DNA from: Flavobacterium saliperosum
GTDB lineage: Bacteria; Bacteroidota; Bacteroidia; Flavobacteriales; Flavobacteriaceae
Assembly: GCF_900100625.1 (NCBI RefSeq)
Contig: NZ_FMTY01000002.1
Span: forward strand, 270,498-334,497
Direction of reading: 5' to 3'
DNA length: 64,000 nucleotides
In this document: positions 1 through 8,385 of the stretch, in pieces
Position numbering within the stretch: the first letter of the stretch is position 1
How the letters are laid out: every line of letters starts with the position of its first letter
Program-made: the position numbers and the translations under genes
Notes under the pieces: model-generated
Databases searched by the model: none
Told to the model about the DNA's origin: nothing
The model's input: only the letters and a program-made list of their open reading frames with translations

Positions 1-391
1 AATGGTAGCGACCGACTTCAATTTCATCATCTAAATCTTTAAAAAGCGTTTCGTCGGGAACGGTGATTCGGACTTTAGTAGCCACACCATGATAGACTTT
101 TTCAAGATTGGTCAGGCTCCCACCGAAAACTTCTCCAATCGCTTGTAGGCCAAGGCAAACGCCGAGAATACTTTTAGTGGGCGCATAGGTTTTGATGACT
201 TCTTTCAGTAATCCGGCTTCATCAGGGATTCCCGGTCCGGGGGAAAGCAGGATTTTATCGAAGTTTTTAAGCTCCTCAATATAAAATTCGTCGTTGCGAA
301 AAACGGTTACGTCGCAATTCAAATCTTCCAGATAATGCACTAAATTATAAGTGAAACTATCGTAATTGTCTATGACTACTATTTTTTTCAT
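1..391 (-). CDS. trpG: Anthranilate synthase component II, glutamine amidotransferase (partial)
   Basis: Reading leftward from an ATG at 391, the frame gives a class I glutamine amidotransferase that begins MKKIVVIDNYDSFTYNLVHY and runs off the left window edge after 130 residues. The oxyanion strand LLSPGPG and the nucleophile elbow GVCLGLQAIGE, with its catalytic Cys, are both present; the His-Glu part of the triad would lie outside the window. It supplies ammonia from glutamine to TrpE for anthranilate synthesis. It lies 71 bp downstream of trpE on the same strand, so it is the second structural gene of the trp operon. A role as PabA in folate synthesis cannot be excluded from the sequence, but the trp leader upstream makes TrpG the better call. 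Confidence 0.93.
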   Translation of the reverse strand, partial: MKKIVVIDNYDSFTYNLVHYLEDLNCDVTVFRNDEFYIEELKNFDKILLSPGPGIPDEAGLLKEVIKTYAPTKSILGVCLGLQAIGEVFGGSLTNLEKVYHGVATKVRITVPDETLFKDLDDEIEVGRYH

Positions 392-462
392 TTTTTCGAG
401 TTACTAAGTTGCTTAGTTGCTTAGTGTTTTTTAACTACCAACTGAACACTGATTACTGAATA

Positions 463-1863
463 CTATATTGTTTCTGCTAAATCTAACGCTTTGTTTAACG
501 CACCCAGCTTATTGTAAACTTCCTGCATTTCGCTTTCTTCGTTGGAACTGGCGACAATTCCGGCTCCGGCCTGATAATGCAACTGATGATTTTTACTCAA
601 AAAAGTCCGAATCATAATGGCGTGGTTAAAATTACCATCAAAATCCATAAATCCAATGGCGCCGCCATAGAAATTTCGGTTGGTGTTTTCGAGGGTTTCA
701 ATCAGTTGCATCGCTTTGTGTTTGGGCGCTCCTGATAAAGTTCCGGCTGGGAAAGTATCGGCAACAACCTGCATGGTGGAAGCTTTTTCATGCATTTGTC
801 CGCTCACTTTGGAAACAAGATGAATCACATGGGAGAAAAACTGTACTTCCCGGTATTTTTCAACGTCCACATTGTTTCCGTTCCGACTTAAATCGTTTCT
901 CGCCAAATCCACCAACATCACGTGTTCGCTGTTTTCTTTCGGATCTTGGGATAATTGTTTGGCTAGAATCGCGTCCTGTTCGTCGTTTCCGGTGCGCTTG
1001 AAGGTTCCGGCAATTGGGTGAATTTCCGCTTTTCGGTTTTTGATGACTAATTGTGCTTCGGGTGAGGACCCCATGATTTTGAAATTCCCATAATCGAAAA
1101 AGAACAGATACGGGGAAGGGTTGATACTTCGTAAGGCACGATACACATTGAATTCGTCGCCTTTGAAACCCTGCGTAAATCGTCGGGATAACACCAATTG
1201 GAAGACATCGCCACGGAAACAGTGTTTTTTGACCAAAGCGACATTGGTTTTGAAATCGGCATCGGATAAATTGGAAACCGAATTTCCTTCTTTCGAAAAC
1301 GAATAGGAGGCGAAATTTTTCGATTGGATTAATTGTTCAATTTCGGAAATGTTGTTTTGATTATCAGTGCGGTGACAGAAAATATACGCTTCATTTTTGA
1401 AATGATTGATGGCGATAATGTTCTGATAGACTGCGTAAAAAATATCCGGAATGGTTAAATCGGACGGTCTTTTCTCGATGCTTACTTTTTCAAAATAACG
1501 AACGGCATCATAGCTTATAAATCCGAACAAACCGTTGTTAATGAACTTAAAGTCATGATTTTCCGATTCAAATTTTCCGGCAAATTCCTGAATGCTTTTA
1601 ACAACGTCATTTTGGTTTTCAAGCTTTTTTTCAGTCGAAGTTCCATCCGGAAAGGCAGTCGTGATTTGCTCGTTTTCGACTTTAATACTCGCCATCGGAT
1701 TGCAGCAGATATAAGAGAAACTGTTGTCATTACCATGGTAATCACTACTTTCCAACAATAAACTGTTCGGGAATTTGTCGCGAATTTTCAGATATACGCT
1801 TACCGGCGTGATGGTGTCAGCAAGGATTTGCTTGTAATGGGTATGTAATTTATAAGTTTTCAT
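463..1863 (-). CDS. trpE: Anthranilate synthase component I
   Basis: This 466-residue protein converts chorismate plus ammonia to anthranilate, the first committed step of tryptophan synthesis. The C-terminal chorismate-binding domain (about residues 200-460) has the expected blocks: LSRRF, IAGTFKRTG, LVDLARNDLSR, the TFPAGTLSGAPK segment and a GAGIVASS stretch near the end. Near the N-terminus LLLESSD matches the LLES motif that binds feedback-inhibiting tryptophan in TrpE and is usually altered in PabB, which supports TrpE over aminodeoxychorismate synthase. It is the first enzyme gene of the operon, followed by trpG, and is preceded by a leader peptide and attenuator, so expression should respond to charged tRNA-Trp. 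Length is normal for bacterial TrpE of this group. Confidence 0.95.
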   Translation of the reverse strand: MKTYKLHTHYKQILADTITPVSVYLKIRDKFPNSLLLESSDYHGNDNSFSYICCNPMASIKVENEQITTAFPDGTSTEKKLENQNDVVKSIQEFAGKFESENHDFKFINNGLFGFISYDAVRYFEKVSIEKRPSDLTIPDIFYAVYQNIIAINHFKNEAYIFCHRTDNQNNISEIEQLIQSKNFASYSFSKEGNSVSNLSDADFKTNVALVKKHCFRGDVFQLVLSRRFTQGFKGDEFNVYRALRSINPSPYLFFFDYGNFKIMGSSPEAQLVIKNRKAEIHPIAGTFKRTGNDEQDAILAKQLSQDPKENSEHVMLVDLARNDLSRNGNNVDVEKYREVQFFSHVIHLVSKVSGQMHEKASTMQVVADTFPAGTLSGAPKHKAMQLIETLENTNRNFYGGAIGFMDFDGNFNHAIMIRTFLSKNHQLHYQAGAGIVASSNEESEMQEVYNKLGALNKALDLAETI

Positions 1864-1947
1864 CTCACTATGTTTCTATTTTTTTTATGGGTTCGATGTT
1901 GTTCGCCCTAAGAGGTTGGTCCATGGGTTGTTTTGAGTTTTGACAAT

Positions 1948-1979
1948 AAAAAAAGGCTTGTCGTGATTGACAAGCCTTT
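1948..1979 (-). terminator. trp operon attenuator (intrinsic terminator)
   Basis: Read on the minus strand, an 11-bp perfect stem AAAGGCTTGTC / GACAAGCCTTT encloses the loop AATCAC and is followed by a run of Ts. It lies after the trpL stop codon and about 90 bp before the trpE start, where an attenuator belongs. It is not at the end of any upstream gene, so its only evident job is to stop transcription before trpE. Confidence 0.9.
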
Positions 1980-2020
1980 ATATCTATTTTGGTTTTAAAA
2001 ATACAGATAGGAGGATTCGC

Positions 2021-2077
2021 TCACGATTTTCGACGTAAGGTATTCCACCACCAAGTATTGTTTAAAATGTTGTTCAT
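2021..2077 (-). CDS. trpL: trp leader peptide (three consecutive Trp codons)
   Basis: An 18-residue open frame, MNNILNNTWWWNTLRRKS, ends in TGA. Three adjacent TGG codons sit at positions 9-11, far above chance for so short a peptide in AT-rich DNA. It starts about 13 nt after the predicted transcription start of the promoter at 2097-2129 and is followed by the terminator hairpin in front of trpE. This is the classical arrangement in which a ribosome stalled at Trp codons, when charged tRNA-Trp is scarce, changes leader RNA folding and allows readthrough. The stop codon region TCGTGA is exactly complementary to TCACGA in the terminator loop and stem, a possible antiterminator contact. Function is inferred from layout; the peptide itself is unlikely to act. 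Confidence 0.88.
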   Translation of the reverse strand: MNNILNNTWWWNTLRRKS

Positions 2078-2096
2078 TTCGATTTTTTGTATGCTA

Positions 2097-2129
2097 CAAA
2101 GTTATAGAAATGTTTTTCTAAAAAACAAA
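2097..2129 (-). promoter_or_regulatory. trp operon promoter, Bacteroidetes type
   Basis: On the minus strand TTTG (2129-2126) is followed after 21 bp by TAACTTTG (2104-2097), matching the TAnnTTTG element used by the Bacteroidetes primary sigma factor. The predicted start is near 2090, just upstream of trpL. Confidence 0.75.
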
Positions 2130-2140
2130 TTTTTATAAAA

Positions 2141-2174
2141 AAAAAGTCCTGATGATTGATTATCAGGACTTTTT
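2141..2174 (-). terminator. Intrinsic terminator after yceI
   Basis: A 13-bp stem AAAAAGTCCTGAT / ATCAGGACTTTTT with an 8-nt loop is followed on the minus strand by further Ts. It closes the marR-nitroreductase-yceI operon just before the trp promoter. Confidence 0.85.
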
Positions 2175-2197
2175 AAGTTTTTTTGTAACTAAGACAA

Positions 2198-2767
2198 TTA
2201 GAATTTCAAGTGTACGTTTAACTCAAAATCATCATAAATTGCTTTGTCTCCTACATCAAAAAATGATTTTGAACCGTATTTGATGTCGTATTTTGTTCTG
2301 TCAACAATTAATTTAGTTGTAGCCACATTTTTGTTTACAACGATATCAAAAGTAATAGGATTTGTAATGTCTTTAATTGTTAAATCGGCAGTTACAGTAT
2401 AAGTGTTTGTTGATTTCGCAGCGATAGTTTTGAAAACCAATTTTGATGTTGCAAATTTATCAGAACCAAAGAAATCGTCTGCTTTTAAGTGACCTTCTAA
2501 TTTTTCTTTACCTTTTCCTGCTTCCATATCGGTTACAGTAATAGAAGTCATGTCAACAGTAAAGTTTCCGCCAACTAATTTTTTTCCTTTAAATACCAAG
2601 GCTCCTTCTTTAAGATTGATTACCCCTTCGTGTTGTCCGGTTACTTTTTTACCAACCCACGCAATTTTACTTTTTGCTGCGTCTACTTTTTTTGTTGTTT
2701 GCGCTGTAGCGGATACTGTCCCTAAAGCTACTACTAATGCTAAAGCAATTGATTTTAATTGTTTCAT
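2198..2767 (-). CDS. YceI family periplasmic protein
   Basis: A 189-residue secreted protein with a clear signal peptide (MKQLKSIALALVVALGTVSATAQ, likely cut after the AxA). The mature part follows the YceI pattern: KSKIAWVGKKVTGQHEGVI at the start, a GGNFTVDMTSI strand, the LEGHLKADDFF segment and a C-terminal FELNVHL. The family folds as a lipocalin-like barrel that binds isoprenoid or other lipid ligands; the physiological role is generally unsettled. It is the last gene of a probable operon behind a MarR regulator and a nitroreductase (36-bp gap), a grouping that suggests a response to redox-active or electrophilic compounds. It has its own terminator downstream. Confidence 0.9.
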   Translation of the reverse strand: MKQLKSIALALVVALGTVSATAQTTKKVDAAKSKIAWVGKKVTGQHEGVINLKEGALVFKGKKLVGGNFTVDMTSITVTDMEAGKGKEKLEGHLKADDFFGSDKFATSKLVFKTIAAKSTNTYTVTADLTIKDITNPITFDIVVNKNVATTKLIVDRTKYDIKYGSKSFFDVGDKAIYDDFELNVHLKF

Positions 2768-2803
2768 AATTTTAATTGATTTAATTGTTTTAAGTGTTTA
2801 TAA

Positions 2804-3436
2804 TTATAAATTGATAAATAATTCCTGTTTTGATTTACGCACTTTAATATGATGTTGCGAGGCATCTTCTTCATGACGGTAGCCCACTGTTGCTATCAGG
2901 GCAGCATTTAAGCCCAGTTTGTCAAGCCCAAGGATTTCGTTCACTTTTTCCGGTTCGAAACCTTCCATTGGTGTGGCATCAATTTGTAATTCAGCCGCAG
3001 CGTTAAGTAGGTTTCCTAGAGCCAGATAGGTTTGTTTGGCGGTCCAGTTGTTTTTTACATCTTCGGGTAAGGAAGCGATTTTCGACTTCATAAAATCACC
3101 GTAACCCGCCAGGTTTTCTGATGGTATTCCTCTTGTTTCAGCGATGTTGGCAATATAATTATTAATTTCTCTTTCACCTAAATTTACGATGTTTGCAAAA
3201 ACAAACAGATGGGAAGCTTCTGTAATTTGGGATTGTCCCCAGGCTACCGGTCGTATTTTTGCTCTTAATTCCGGATTTTCAACGATAATTACTTTATAGG
3301 GTTGAAGGCCGTAAGAAGAGGAACTCAAACGAATCGCTTCTTTTAAGATTTCAAGATCTTCATTTGAAATTTTCTTTGTGGCGTCAAATCGTTTTGTTGC
3401 GTAACGCCAGTTTTGATGTTTTATGAAATTACTCAT
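2804..3436 (-). CDS. NAD(P)H-dependent nitroreductase family oxidoreductase
   Basis: A 210-residue protein of the FMN-dependent nitroreductase fold. Near the N-terminus NWRYATKRFD and RLSSSSYGLQPYKVIIV match the segments that bind the FMN phosphate and isoalloxazine ring; the central ALGNLLNAAAELQIDATPMEGFEP is the usual helix and MEGF loop; the end ALIATVGYRHEED also fits. Such enzymes reduce nitroaromatics, quinones or other electrophiles using NAD(P)H. It starts 2 bp after the MarR stop codon, so the two genes are almost certainly co-transcribed and MarR should govern it. The native substrate cannot be read from sequence. Confidence 0.92.
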   Translation of the reverse strand: MSNFIKHQNWRYATKRFDATKKISNEDLEILKEAIRLSSSSYGLQPYKVIIVENPELRAKIRPVAWGQSQITEASHLFVFANIVNLGEREINNYIANIAETRGIPSENLAGYGDFMKSKIASLPEDVKNNWTAKQTYLALGNLLNAAAELQIDATPMEGFEPEKVNEILGLDKLGLNAALIATVGYRHEEDASQHHIKVRKSKQELFINL

Positions 3437-3438
3437 GT

Positions 3439-3894
3439 TTAAATTGTTCGGAATTTTTCTAATAAATTATTTAATTGTTCCAATTCATCCTGCGTAAGGT
3501 TTTGTGAAAAAAGATTTTCATGACTTTCCACTTTCGGATCAAGCTCAGTTAATAAATAAATCCCTTTTTCAGTGATGGTAACCTCCATTTTACGTCGGTT
3601 TTCCGAGCAAACTTCACGGGTTACCAAATCCTTCAACAGCAATTTATCGACCAATCGGGTAGTGTTACTTGTCTTGGCTAACATGCGTTCCTGAATCACA
3701 CACATATTGGTGGGTTTTCCGTTTTGACCTCTTAAAATCCGCAGTACATTATATTGTTCACTTGACAAATCATAAGGCTTCAATACTTCAGCGAATTTCT
3801 CGGAAATGATATTCTGCGTATAAAAAATATTCAGCACCGTTTTTTTCGATGATGATAATGTTTTAGTCGATTTTATGATTTCTTCGATTTTCAT
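3439..3894 (-). CDS. MarR family transcriptional regulator
   Basis: A 151-residue winged-helix regulator. Residues about 40-110 hold the MarR DNA-binding core: LSSEQYNVLRILRGQNGKPTN, then a recognition helix region MLAKTSNTTRLVDKLLLKDLVTRE and the beta wing CSENRRKMEVTITEKGIYLL. It is the first gene of an operon with the nitroreductase and yceI. Two near-identical inverted repeats lie within its promoter (see 3906-3954), which suggests that it represses itself and the operon, as MarR proteins commonly do, and is released by a ligand or by oxidation. One Cys (in the wing) is present; a redox-switch role is possible but unsupported. Confidence 0.92.
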   Translation of the reverse strand: MKIEEIIKSTKTLSSSKKTVLNIFYTQNIISEKFAEVLKPYDLSSEQYNVLRILRGQNGKPTNMCVIQERMLAKTSNTTRLVDKLLLKDLVTREVCSENRRKMEVTITEKGIYLLTELDPKVESHENLFSQNLTQDELEQLNNLLEKFRTI

Positions 3895-3905
3895 ATCGTT
3901 GTTTA

Positions 3906-3954
3906 ATTTGTCGATACAAATGTAGTAATGTTTTTAATTGTATATACAAATATA
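3906..3954 (-). promoter_or_regulatory. marR operon promoter with two tandem operator repeats
   Basis: On the minus strand TTTG (3950-3947) and TACATTTG (3924-3917), 22 bp apart, form a Bacteroidetes promoter. Two similar inverted repeats cover it: ATTTGT-N4-ACAAAT at 3906-3921 and AATTGT-N4-ACAAAT at 3936-3951, each followed by RTAGTA, exactly 30 bp apart (about three helical turns). They sit over the -7 and -33 elements, consistent with repression by MarR. Confidence 0.65.
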
Positions 3955-4127
3955 GTATTAAAAATTTGTTAATGTTTTTTGGAGTGCATAAGTGTGCTTT
4001 TCTTGTTTAAAGTGTTGATTTATAATTAGAAACAATAAAAATAGTTTAATAGAACATAAAGAATGTTAAATTTTCATTAATATTGTGTCCTTAAAAACTA
4101 ACTTAACTAAATAACTTAACTATTAAA

Positions 4128-7070
4128 ATGAAGAAAAAGTATTTTTTAGCTTTATCTCTTTCACTATCCCTCATTGCGTCACTTCAGGCGCAGGATAATC
4201 AAAAAGTATCAGATGATAGAGCGTATCAGAAAATTAAAACATTTGAAAATCCGTTGCCAAAAGACGCTGCCATTGGTGTTTTTGTCAAAGAGAACAAATT
4301 AGGAAGAGGCTATGTTTTTCAACCCAAAAAAGAAAACACAGACAAAAACGGAAATGTTCACCAAAGACATCAGCAGTATTTTAATGGATTAAAAGTAGAG
4401 TTCGGAACAATCATAACCCACAGTTCTGAAGGAAAAGTATATACCATTAACGGAGAACTGTATAACGCATCCAATTTGAACATTGTTCCAACTTTAACTA
4501 AAGAACAGGGATTTCAAAAAGCTATTGCCTTTAAAAATGCCAAAAAATATCTTTGGGAAGATGCCTCGCAAGCCCAGATGATGGATTATAAGAAACCGGA
4601 AGGCGAATTGTTGATTTTACCGAATGTGAAAACCGGAGGGGTAAATTTAGCCTATAAGTACGATGTTTACACAATAGACCCGATTTCAAGAGATGAAATT
4701 TACGTGGATGCCCATACCGGAGTAATCCTTTATAAAAACCCGGTTATCAAGCATGCCGATAAATTGGTATCAAGTGCTGAAACCAAAGCACAGGTTGATA
4801 AAATGGAAATGCTGGTGGCCGGAACTGCAGCTACAAGATACAGCGGCAGTAAAACCATCGAAACTACTTTTGATACCGGTTTAAGCAAATATGTTTTATT
4901 GGACAATACAAGAGGTAACGGAATCGTGACTTACAATTGCCAGAAAACCACAACGTATCAAAGTACACATTTTCAGGATAATGACAATAACTGGACCTCG
5001 GCTGAGTTTGCCAATATCAATAAAGACAACGGAGCTTTAGATGCCCATTGGGGAGCGGAAATGACCTATGATTTCTGGCAAAATATTTTCGGAAGAAACA
5101 GTTTTGACGATAACGGTGCTCAAATCAGAAGTTATGTTCATTATCGTCAGGTTGCTAATCAAAATTTAGTCAATGCGTTTTGGAATGGTAGTGTAATGAC
5201 ATACGGAGACGGTAATTCGACAGTTAATATTTTAACGTCTATCGATGTTTGCGGTCACGAAATCGGACATGCCATTTGTAGTTATACAGCTGATTTGGCT
5301 TATCAAAACCAATCCGGAGGAATCAATGAAGGCTATTCGGATATTTGGGGAGCCTGTATTGAGCATTACGGAAGAACGGGATCTTTATCCGGTACACCGG
5401 TGGCCAATGTTTGGAAAATAGCAGAAGATTTATCTTCAACAGGAACACCGTTCCGTTCGATGAGCAGTCCAAGAACTTACGGCAATCCGGATACTTACCT
5501 GGGACAATACTGGACGCCAACAGGGGACGAAGCAGGTTGTGTGCCCGCCAGTGGTAATGACCAATGTGGAGTACACAACAATAGTGGCGTAATGAATCAC
5601 TGGTTTTACATTTTAACGGTTGGTAAATCGGGAACCAATAATGCTCCGGTTCCGGATACCTATAACGTAACCGGTATTGGAATGGCAAAATCTTCTGAAA
5701 TCGCTTATTTGGCGGAAAGAGATTACCTGACACCCAACTCTACGTATTTGGATGTAAGAAATGCCACTCTACAGGTAGCGGGTGATTTGTATTGTCCAAA
5801 CAGTCCTGAAGTTATCGCTGTTACGAATGCCTGGTATGCGGTAAATGTTGGTGAGCAGTATGTCGGATACCCAACAGATGTAGCAGTGAAAAGCGTTTCA
5901 GGTAGTTTGAATGTTGCTTGTGGTACGGCAATTACGCCAACAATACGAATTGAAAACGCAGGTACCGGAACAACACCGATAACTACGGCAAATGTTTCTT
6001 ATACAATTGACGGAGGTCCGGCGACAAATTTGGTTTGGAACGGAAATTTAGGTATCTGTCAAAGTGATGATTTCACTTTTCCAATAGGAACTTTATCCAG
6101 AGGAACCCATGTTTTAAGTGTTACGACCACCATTTCAGGAGACGGAAATTCGGCTAACAATACCAAATCGGCAATAATCATTGTGAATGATGCTGGTGTT
6201 GTAAATCAGATTAATAGTTTCGAATCCGCAACAGACGTTTTGGTTTCTGTAGACGATAACGGAACCAATAATTTATGGCAAAGAGGAACATCAACAAAAA
6301 CACAATTATCGAATGCTGTTGCCGGTAATTCAAAAGTTTACGCAACAAATTTAGGAGGTTTGTATACTGACGGAACAAAATCGTATTTGGTTTCCCAGTG
6401 TTATGACTTAACTTCAGTTCAAAATCCAATGTTGAAATTCGATATGGCTTATGATCTGGAAACGGATTGGGATTTAGCTTACATGCAATATTCTACTGAT
6501 GGCGGAGCAAACTGGACAGCTTTAGGAACCGGAGTAAGTGCAAACTGGTATACCAGCAGCAGAACACCAAACGGAAGCGATTGTTTTAATTGTATTGGAG
6601 GGCAGTGGACCGGCGAAGCGGCTTCAGCACATCCGGCAGGAGGAACCAATGGTCAGAAACGTCCATACAGTTTTAGCTTAGCAAGTTTTGGAAATGGAGG
6701 AGCTACACCACAATCCAACATTATTTTCAGATTTGTTTTCCATTCCGATGAAGCGGTACAGGAAGAAGGGGTAATCATAGATAATTTCGTAATCGAAGGA
6801 ACGTTATCAACCTCTGAAAATAATTTTGAGACATTTAATGTTTGGCCAAATCCATCTAACGGTAATGTGAACATTCAGTTAAATACTTCCGATAAAGTCA
6901 ATGTTACTTTATTTGACATCAGAGGAAGAAAAGTATATAATAATGTATTTACTTCTTCGGGAGCAATGTTTAGTCAGGAAGTGAATTTCAATTCGTTAGA
7001 AAAAGGAATTTATTTGTTGAATGTTGAATCTGAAGGTAAAAAAGCAACGAAGAAGTTAATCATAAACTAA
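4128..7070 (+). CDS. Secreted M4 (thermolysin-type) metalloprotease with T9SS sorting tail
   Basis: A 980-residue secreted neutral protease. Residues 1-22 are a signal peptide (ending LQAQ). A fungalysin/thermolysin-type propeptide and PepSY-like region follow to about residue 215. The M4 catalytic domain carries HEIGH at 377-381, the third zinc ligand in NEGYSD (E401, 20 residues after H381 as in thermolysin), and the GVHNNSG segment with the catalytic His at 483. After the protease come a CARDB-like beta domain (about 595-690) and a jelly-roll-like domain (about 700-890). The last 80 residues, from WPNPSNG to KKLIIN, match a type A T9SS sorting domain, so the protein should be exported across the outer membrane. 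It is monocistronic with a terminator at 7090. Confidence 0.94.
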   Translation: MKKKYFLALSLSLSLIASLQAQDNQKVSDDRAYQKIKTFENPLPKDAAIGVFVKENKLGRGYVFQPKKENTDKNGNVHQRHQQYFNGLKVEFGTIITHSSEGKVYTINGELYNASNLNIVPTLTKEQGFQKAIAFKNAKKYLWEDASQAQMMDYKKPEGELLILPNVKTGGVNLAYKYDVYTIDPISRDEIYVDAHTGVILYKNPVIKHADKLVSSAETKAQVDKMEMLVAGTAATRYSGSKTIETTFDTGLSKYVLLDNTRGNGIVTYNCQKTTTYQSTHFQDNDNNWTSAEFANINKDNGALDAHWGAEMTYDFWQNIFGRNSFDDNGAQIRSYVHYRQVANQNLVNAFWNGSVMTYGDGNSTVNILTSIDVCGHEIGHAICSYTADLAYQNQSGGINEGYSDIWGACIEHYGRTGSLSGTPVANVWKIAEDLSSTGTPFRSMSSPRTYGNPDTYLGQYWTPTGDEAGCVPASGNDQCGVHNNSGVMNHWFYILTVGKSGTNNAPVPDTYNVTGIGMAKSSEIAYLAERDYLTPNSTYLDVRNATLQVAGDLYCPNSPEVIAVTNAWYAVNVGEQYVGYPTDVAVKSVSGSLNVACGTAITPTIRIENAGTGTTPITTANVSYTIDGGPATNLVWNGNLGICQSDDFTFPIGTLSRGTHVLSVTTTISGDGNSANNTKSAIIIVNDAGVVNQINSFESATDVLVSVDDNGTNNLWQRGTSTKTQLSNAVAGNSKVYATNLGGLYTDGTKSYLVSQCYDLTSVQNPMLKFDMAYDLETDWDLAYMQYSTDGGANWTALGTGVSANWYTSSRTPNGSDCFNCIGGQWTGEAASAHPAGGTNGQKRPYSFSLASFGNGGATPQSNIIFRFVFHSDEAVQEEGVIIDNFVIEGTLSTSENNFETFNVWPNPSNGNVNIQLNTSDKVNVTLFDIRGRKVYNNVFTSSGAMFSQEVNFNSLEKGIYLLNVESEGKKATKKLIIN

Positions 7071-7089
7071 TCGTTTTACAATAGAAAGC

Positions 7090-7126
7090 AAGCGGATAAA
7101 AGTCACATTTTATCCGCTTTTTTATT
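7090..7126 (+). terminator. Intrinsic terminator after the M4 protease
   Basis: A 12-bp stem AAGCGGATAAAA / TTTTATCCGCTT with a 6-nt loop is followed by a T-rich tract. Confidence 0.88.
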
Positions 7127-7209
7127 TTTCAGGACTACACAATTTTATGTTAATTAACAGGTTGAAAAAAGTAAGAATATTTAACTTTAAACAATTAAAA
7201 AACGATTCC

Positions 7210-7746
7210 ATGAAAAGTTGGGGTATTTTGTTATTGTTTACAGGGTTTTTATCGTTTGCTCAAGACAATGGCAATACGGTGGCATCGGCGTTGAAACCAA
7301 TAAAGATTTATGAAAGTGGCGGAGTGAAAATAGCTTCTTATGATTTCAATTCCTTTGAACCCATACTGCATAAAAAGGACAATACAACCTATGTCATTAA
7401 TTTTTGGGCTACGTGGTGTTTACCCTGTGTGAAAGAGTTGCCGTATTTTGAACAGTTGAACGAAAAATACAAAAATCAGAACGTTAAAGTGATTCTGGTG
7501 AGTATGGACATGCCCAATAAAGTGGAATCGGTTTTGATTCCTTTTATTCTTAAGAAAAAATTGCAGTCGGAAATACTCCATCTCGACGATCCTGATGCTA
7601 ATGCCTGGATTGAAAAAGTGGATGCAATCTGGAGCGGCGCCATTCCGGCAACGGTAATTTATAACGCAAACAAAAGCATGTTTTACGAACGTTCTTTTAC
7701 GTATTCCGATTTGGAAAATGAATTATTACAAATCATCAATAAATAA
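7210..7746 (+). CDS. TlpA-like thiol-disulfide oxidoreductase
   Basis: The frame is open from 7147, but the ATG at 7210 is preferred because it begins a proper signal peptide (MKSWGILLLFTGFLSFAQ). The mature domain has the thioredoxin redox motif in NFWATWCLPCVKELPYFEQL, and the cis-Pro region IPATVIYN. A 178-residue periplasmic thioredoxin of the TlpA/ResA type would reduce disulfides in exported proteins or in apocytochromes. It is followed after 3 bp by a second thioredoxin-fold gene and then by a rhodanese, which points to a small thiol or sulfur redox operon. Which partner it serves is not visible; the cco cluster nearby makes apocytochrome reduction one possibility. Confidence 0.88.
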   Translation: MKSWGILLLFTGFLSFAQDNGNTVASALKPIKIYESGGVKIASYDFNSFEPILHKKDNTTYVINFWATWCLPCVKELPYFEQLNEKYKNQNVKVILVSMDMPNKVESVLIPFILKKKLQSEILHLDDPDANAWIEKVDAIWSGAIPATVIYNANKSMFYERSFTYSDLENELLQIINK

Positions 7747-7749
7747 ACT

Positions 7750-8361
7750 ATGAGAACATTTAAAATTTCAGCTTTACTCGTTTTAATAACAGTATTTAGT
7801 GCATTTACGGCACTTTCTTCGGATTCCGGGTATCAGATTGATGATATCGCCGCCGATTTCAGCTTAAAAAATGTAAACAACAAAAAGGTTTCCCTTAGTG
7901 ATTATAAAGACGCGAAGGGCTTTATTGTCATTTTTACCTGTAACCATTGTCCGTATGCCAAAGCCTATGAAGATCGTATCATTGCTTTGGACAAGCGATA
8001 TGAAAGCTTAGGGTATCCGGTGATTGCCATCAATCCGAATAATCCTGCCGTACAACCGGATGACAGTTTCGATTTAATGCAGAAAAGAGCCAAAGAAAAA
8101 GGCTTTACCTTCCCGTATTTATTCGATGAAGGACAGAAAATTTATCCGAAATTCGGAGCAACCAAAACGCCACACGTATATGTTTTAGAGAAAACCAAAG
8201 CGGGTAATGTTGTAAAATACATCGGAGCGATTGATGATAATTATTCGGATGAAACCGCGGTTAAAACAAAATATGTGGAAAATGCCGTGAATGCCTTATT
8301 GAAAAATGAAGAGGTTCCCGTAAAAACAACCAAGGCTATTGGATGTTCCATTAAAGCATAG
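7750..8361 (+). CDS. Thioredoxin-fold (AhpC/TSA-type) secreted protein
   Basis: A 203-residue protein with a signal peptide ending near residue 23 (FSAFTALSS). The mature part begins DIAADFSLKNVNNKKVSLSDY, the usual redoxin opening, followed by VIFTCNHCPYAKAYEDRI, in which CNHC takes the position of the redox motif. The cis-Pro region is ATKTPHVYVL. This subgroup is commonly annotated as a thioredoxin family protein or thiol-disulfide isomerase; the CNHC motif differs from the classical CGPC, so the redox potential should differ too. It sits 3 bp after a TlpA-like gene and 24 bp before a rhodanese gene. The C-terminus ends with a lone Cys in GCSIKA. Confidence 0.85.
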   Translation: MRTFKISALLVLITVFSAFTALSSDSGYQIDDIAADFSLKNVNNKKVSLSDYKDAKGFIVIFTCNHCPYAKAYEDRIIALDKRYESLGYPVIAINPNNPAVQPDDSFDLMQKRAKEKGFTFPYLFDEGQKIYPKFGATKTPHVYVLEKTKAGNVVKYIGAIDDNYSDETAVKTKYVENAVNALLKNEEVPVKTTKAIGCSIKA

Positions 8362-8385
8362 TATTTTTGATAAAAATAATTAAAA

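Noticed and set aside
5323..5733. 136-residue frame antisense to the M4 protease
   Set aside because: Shadow of a strongly supported coding region, with no recognisable domain and unlikely amino acid composition.
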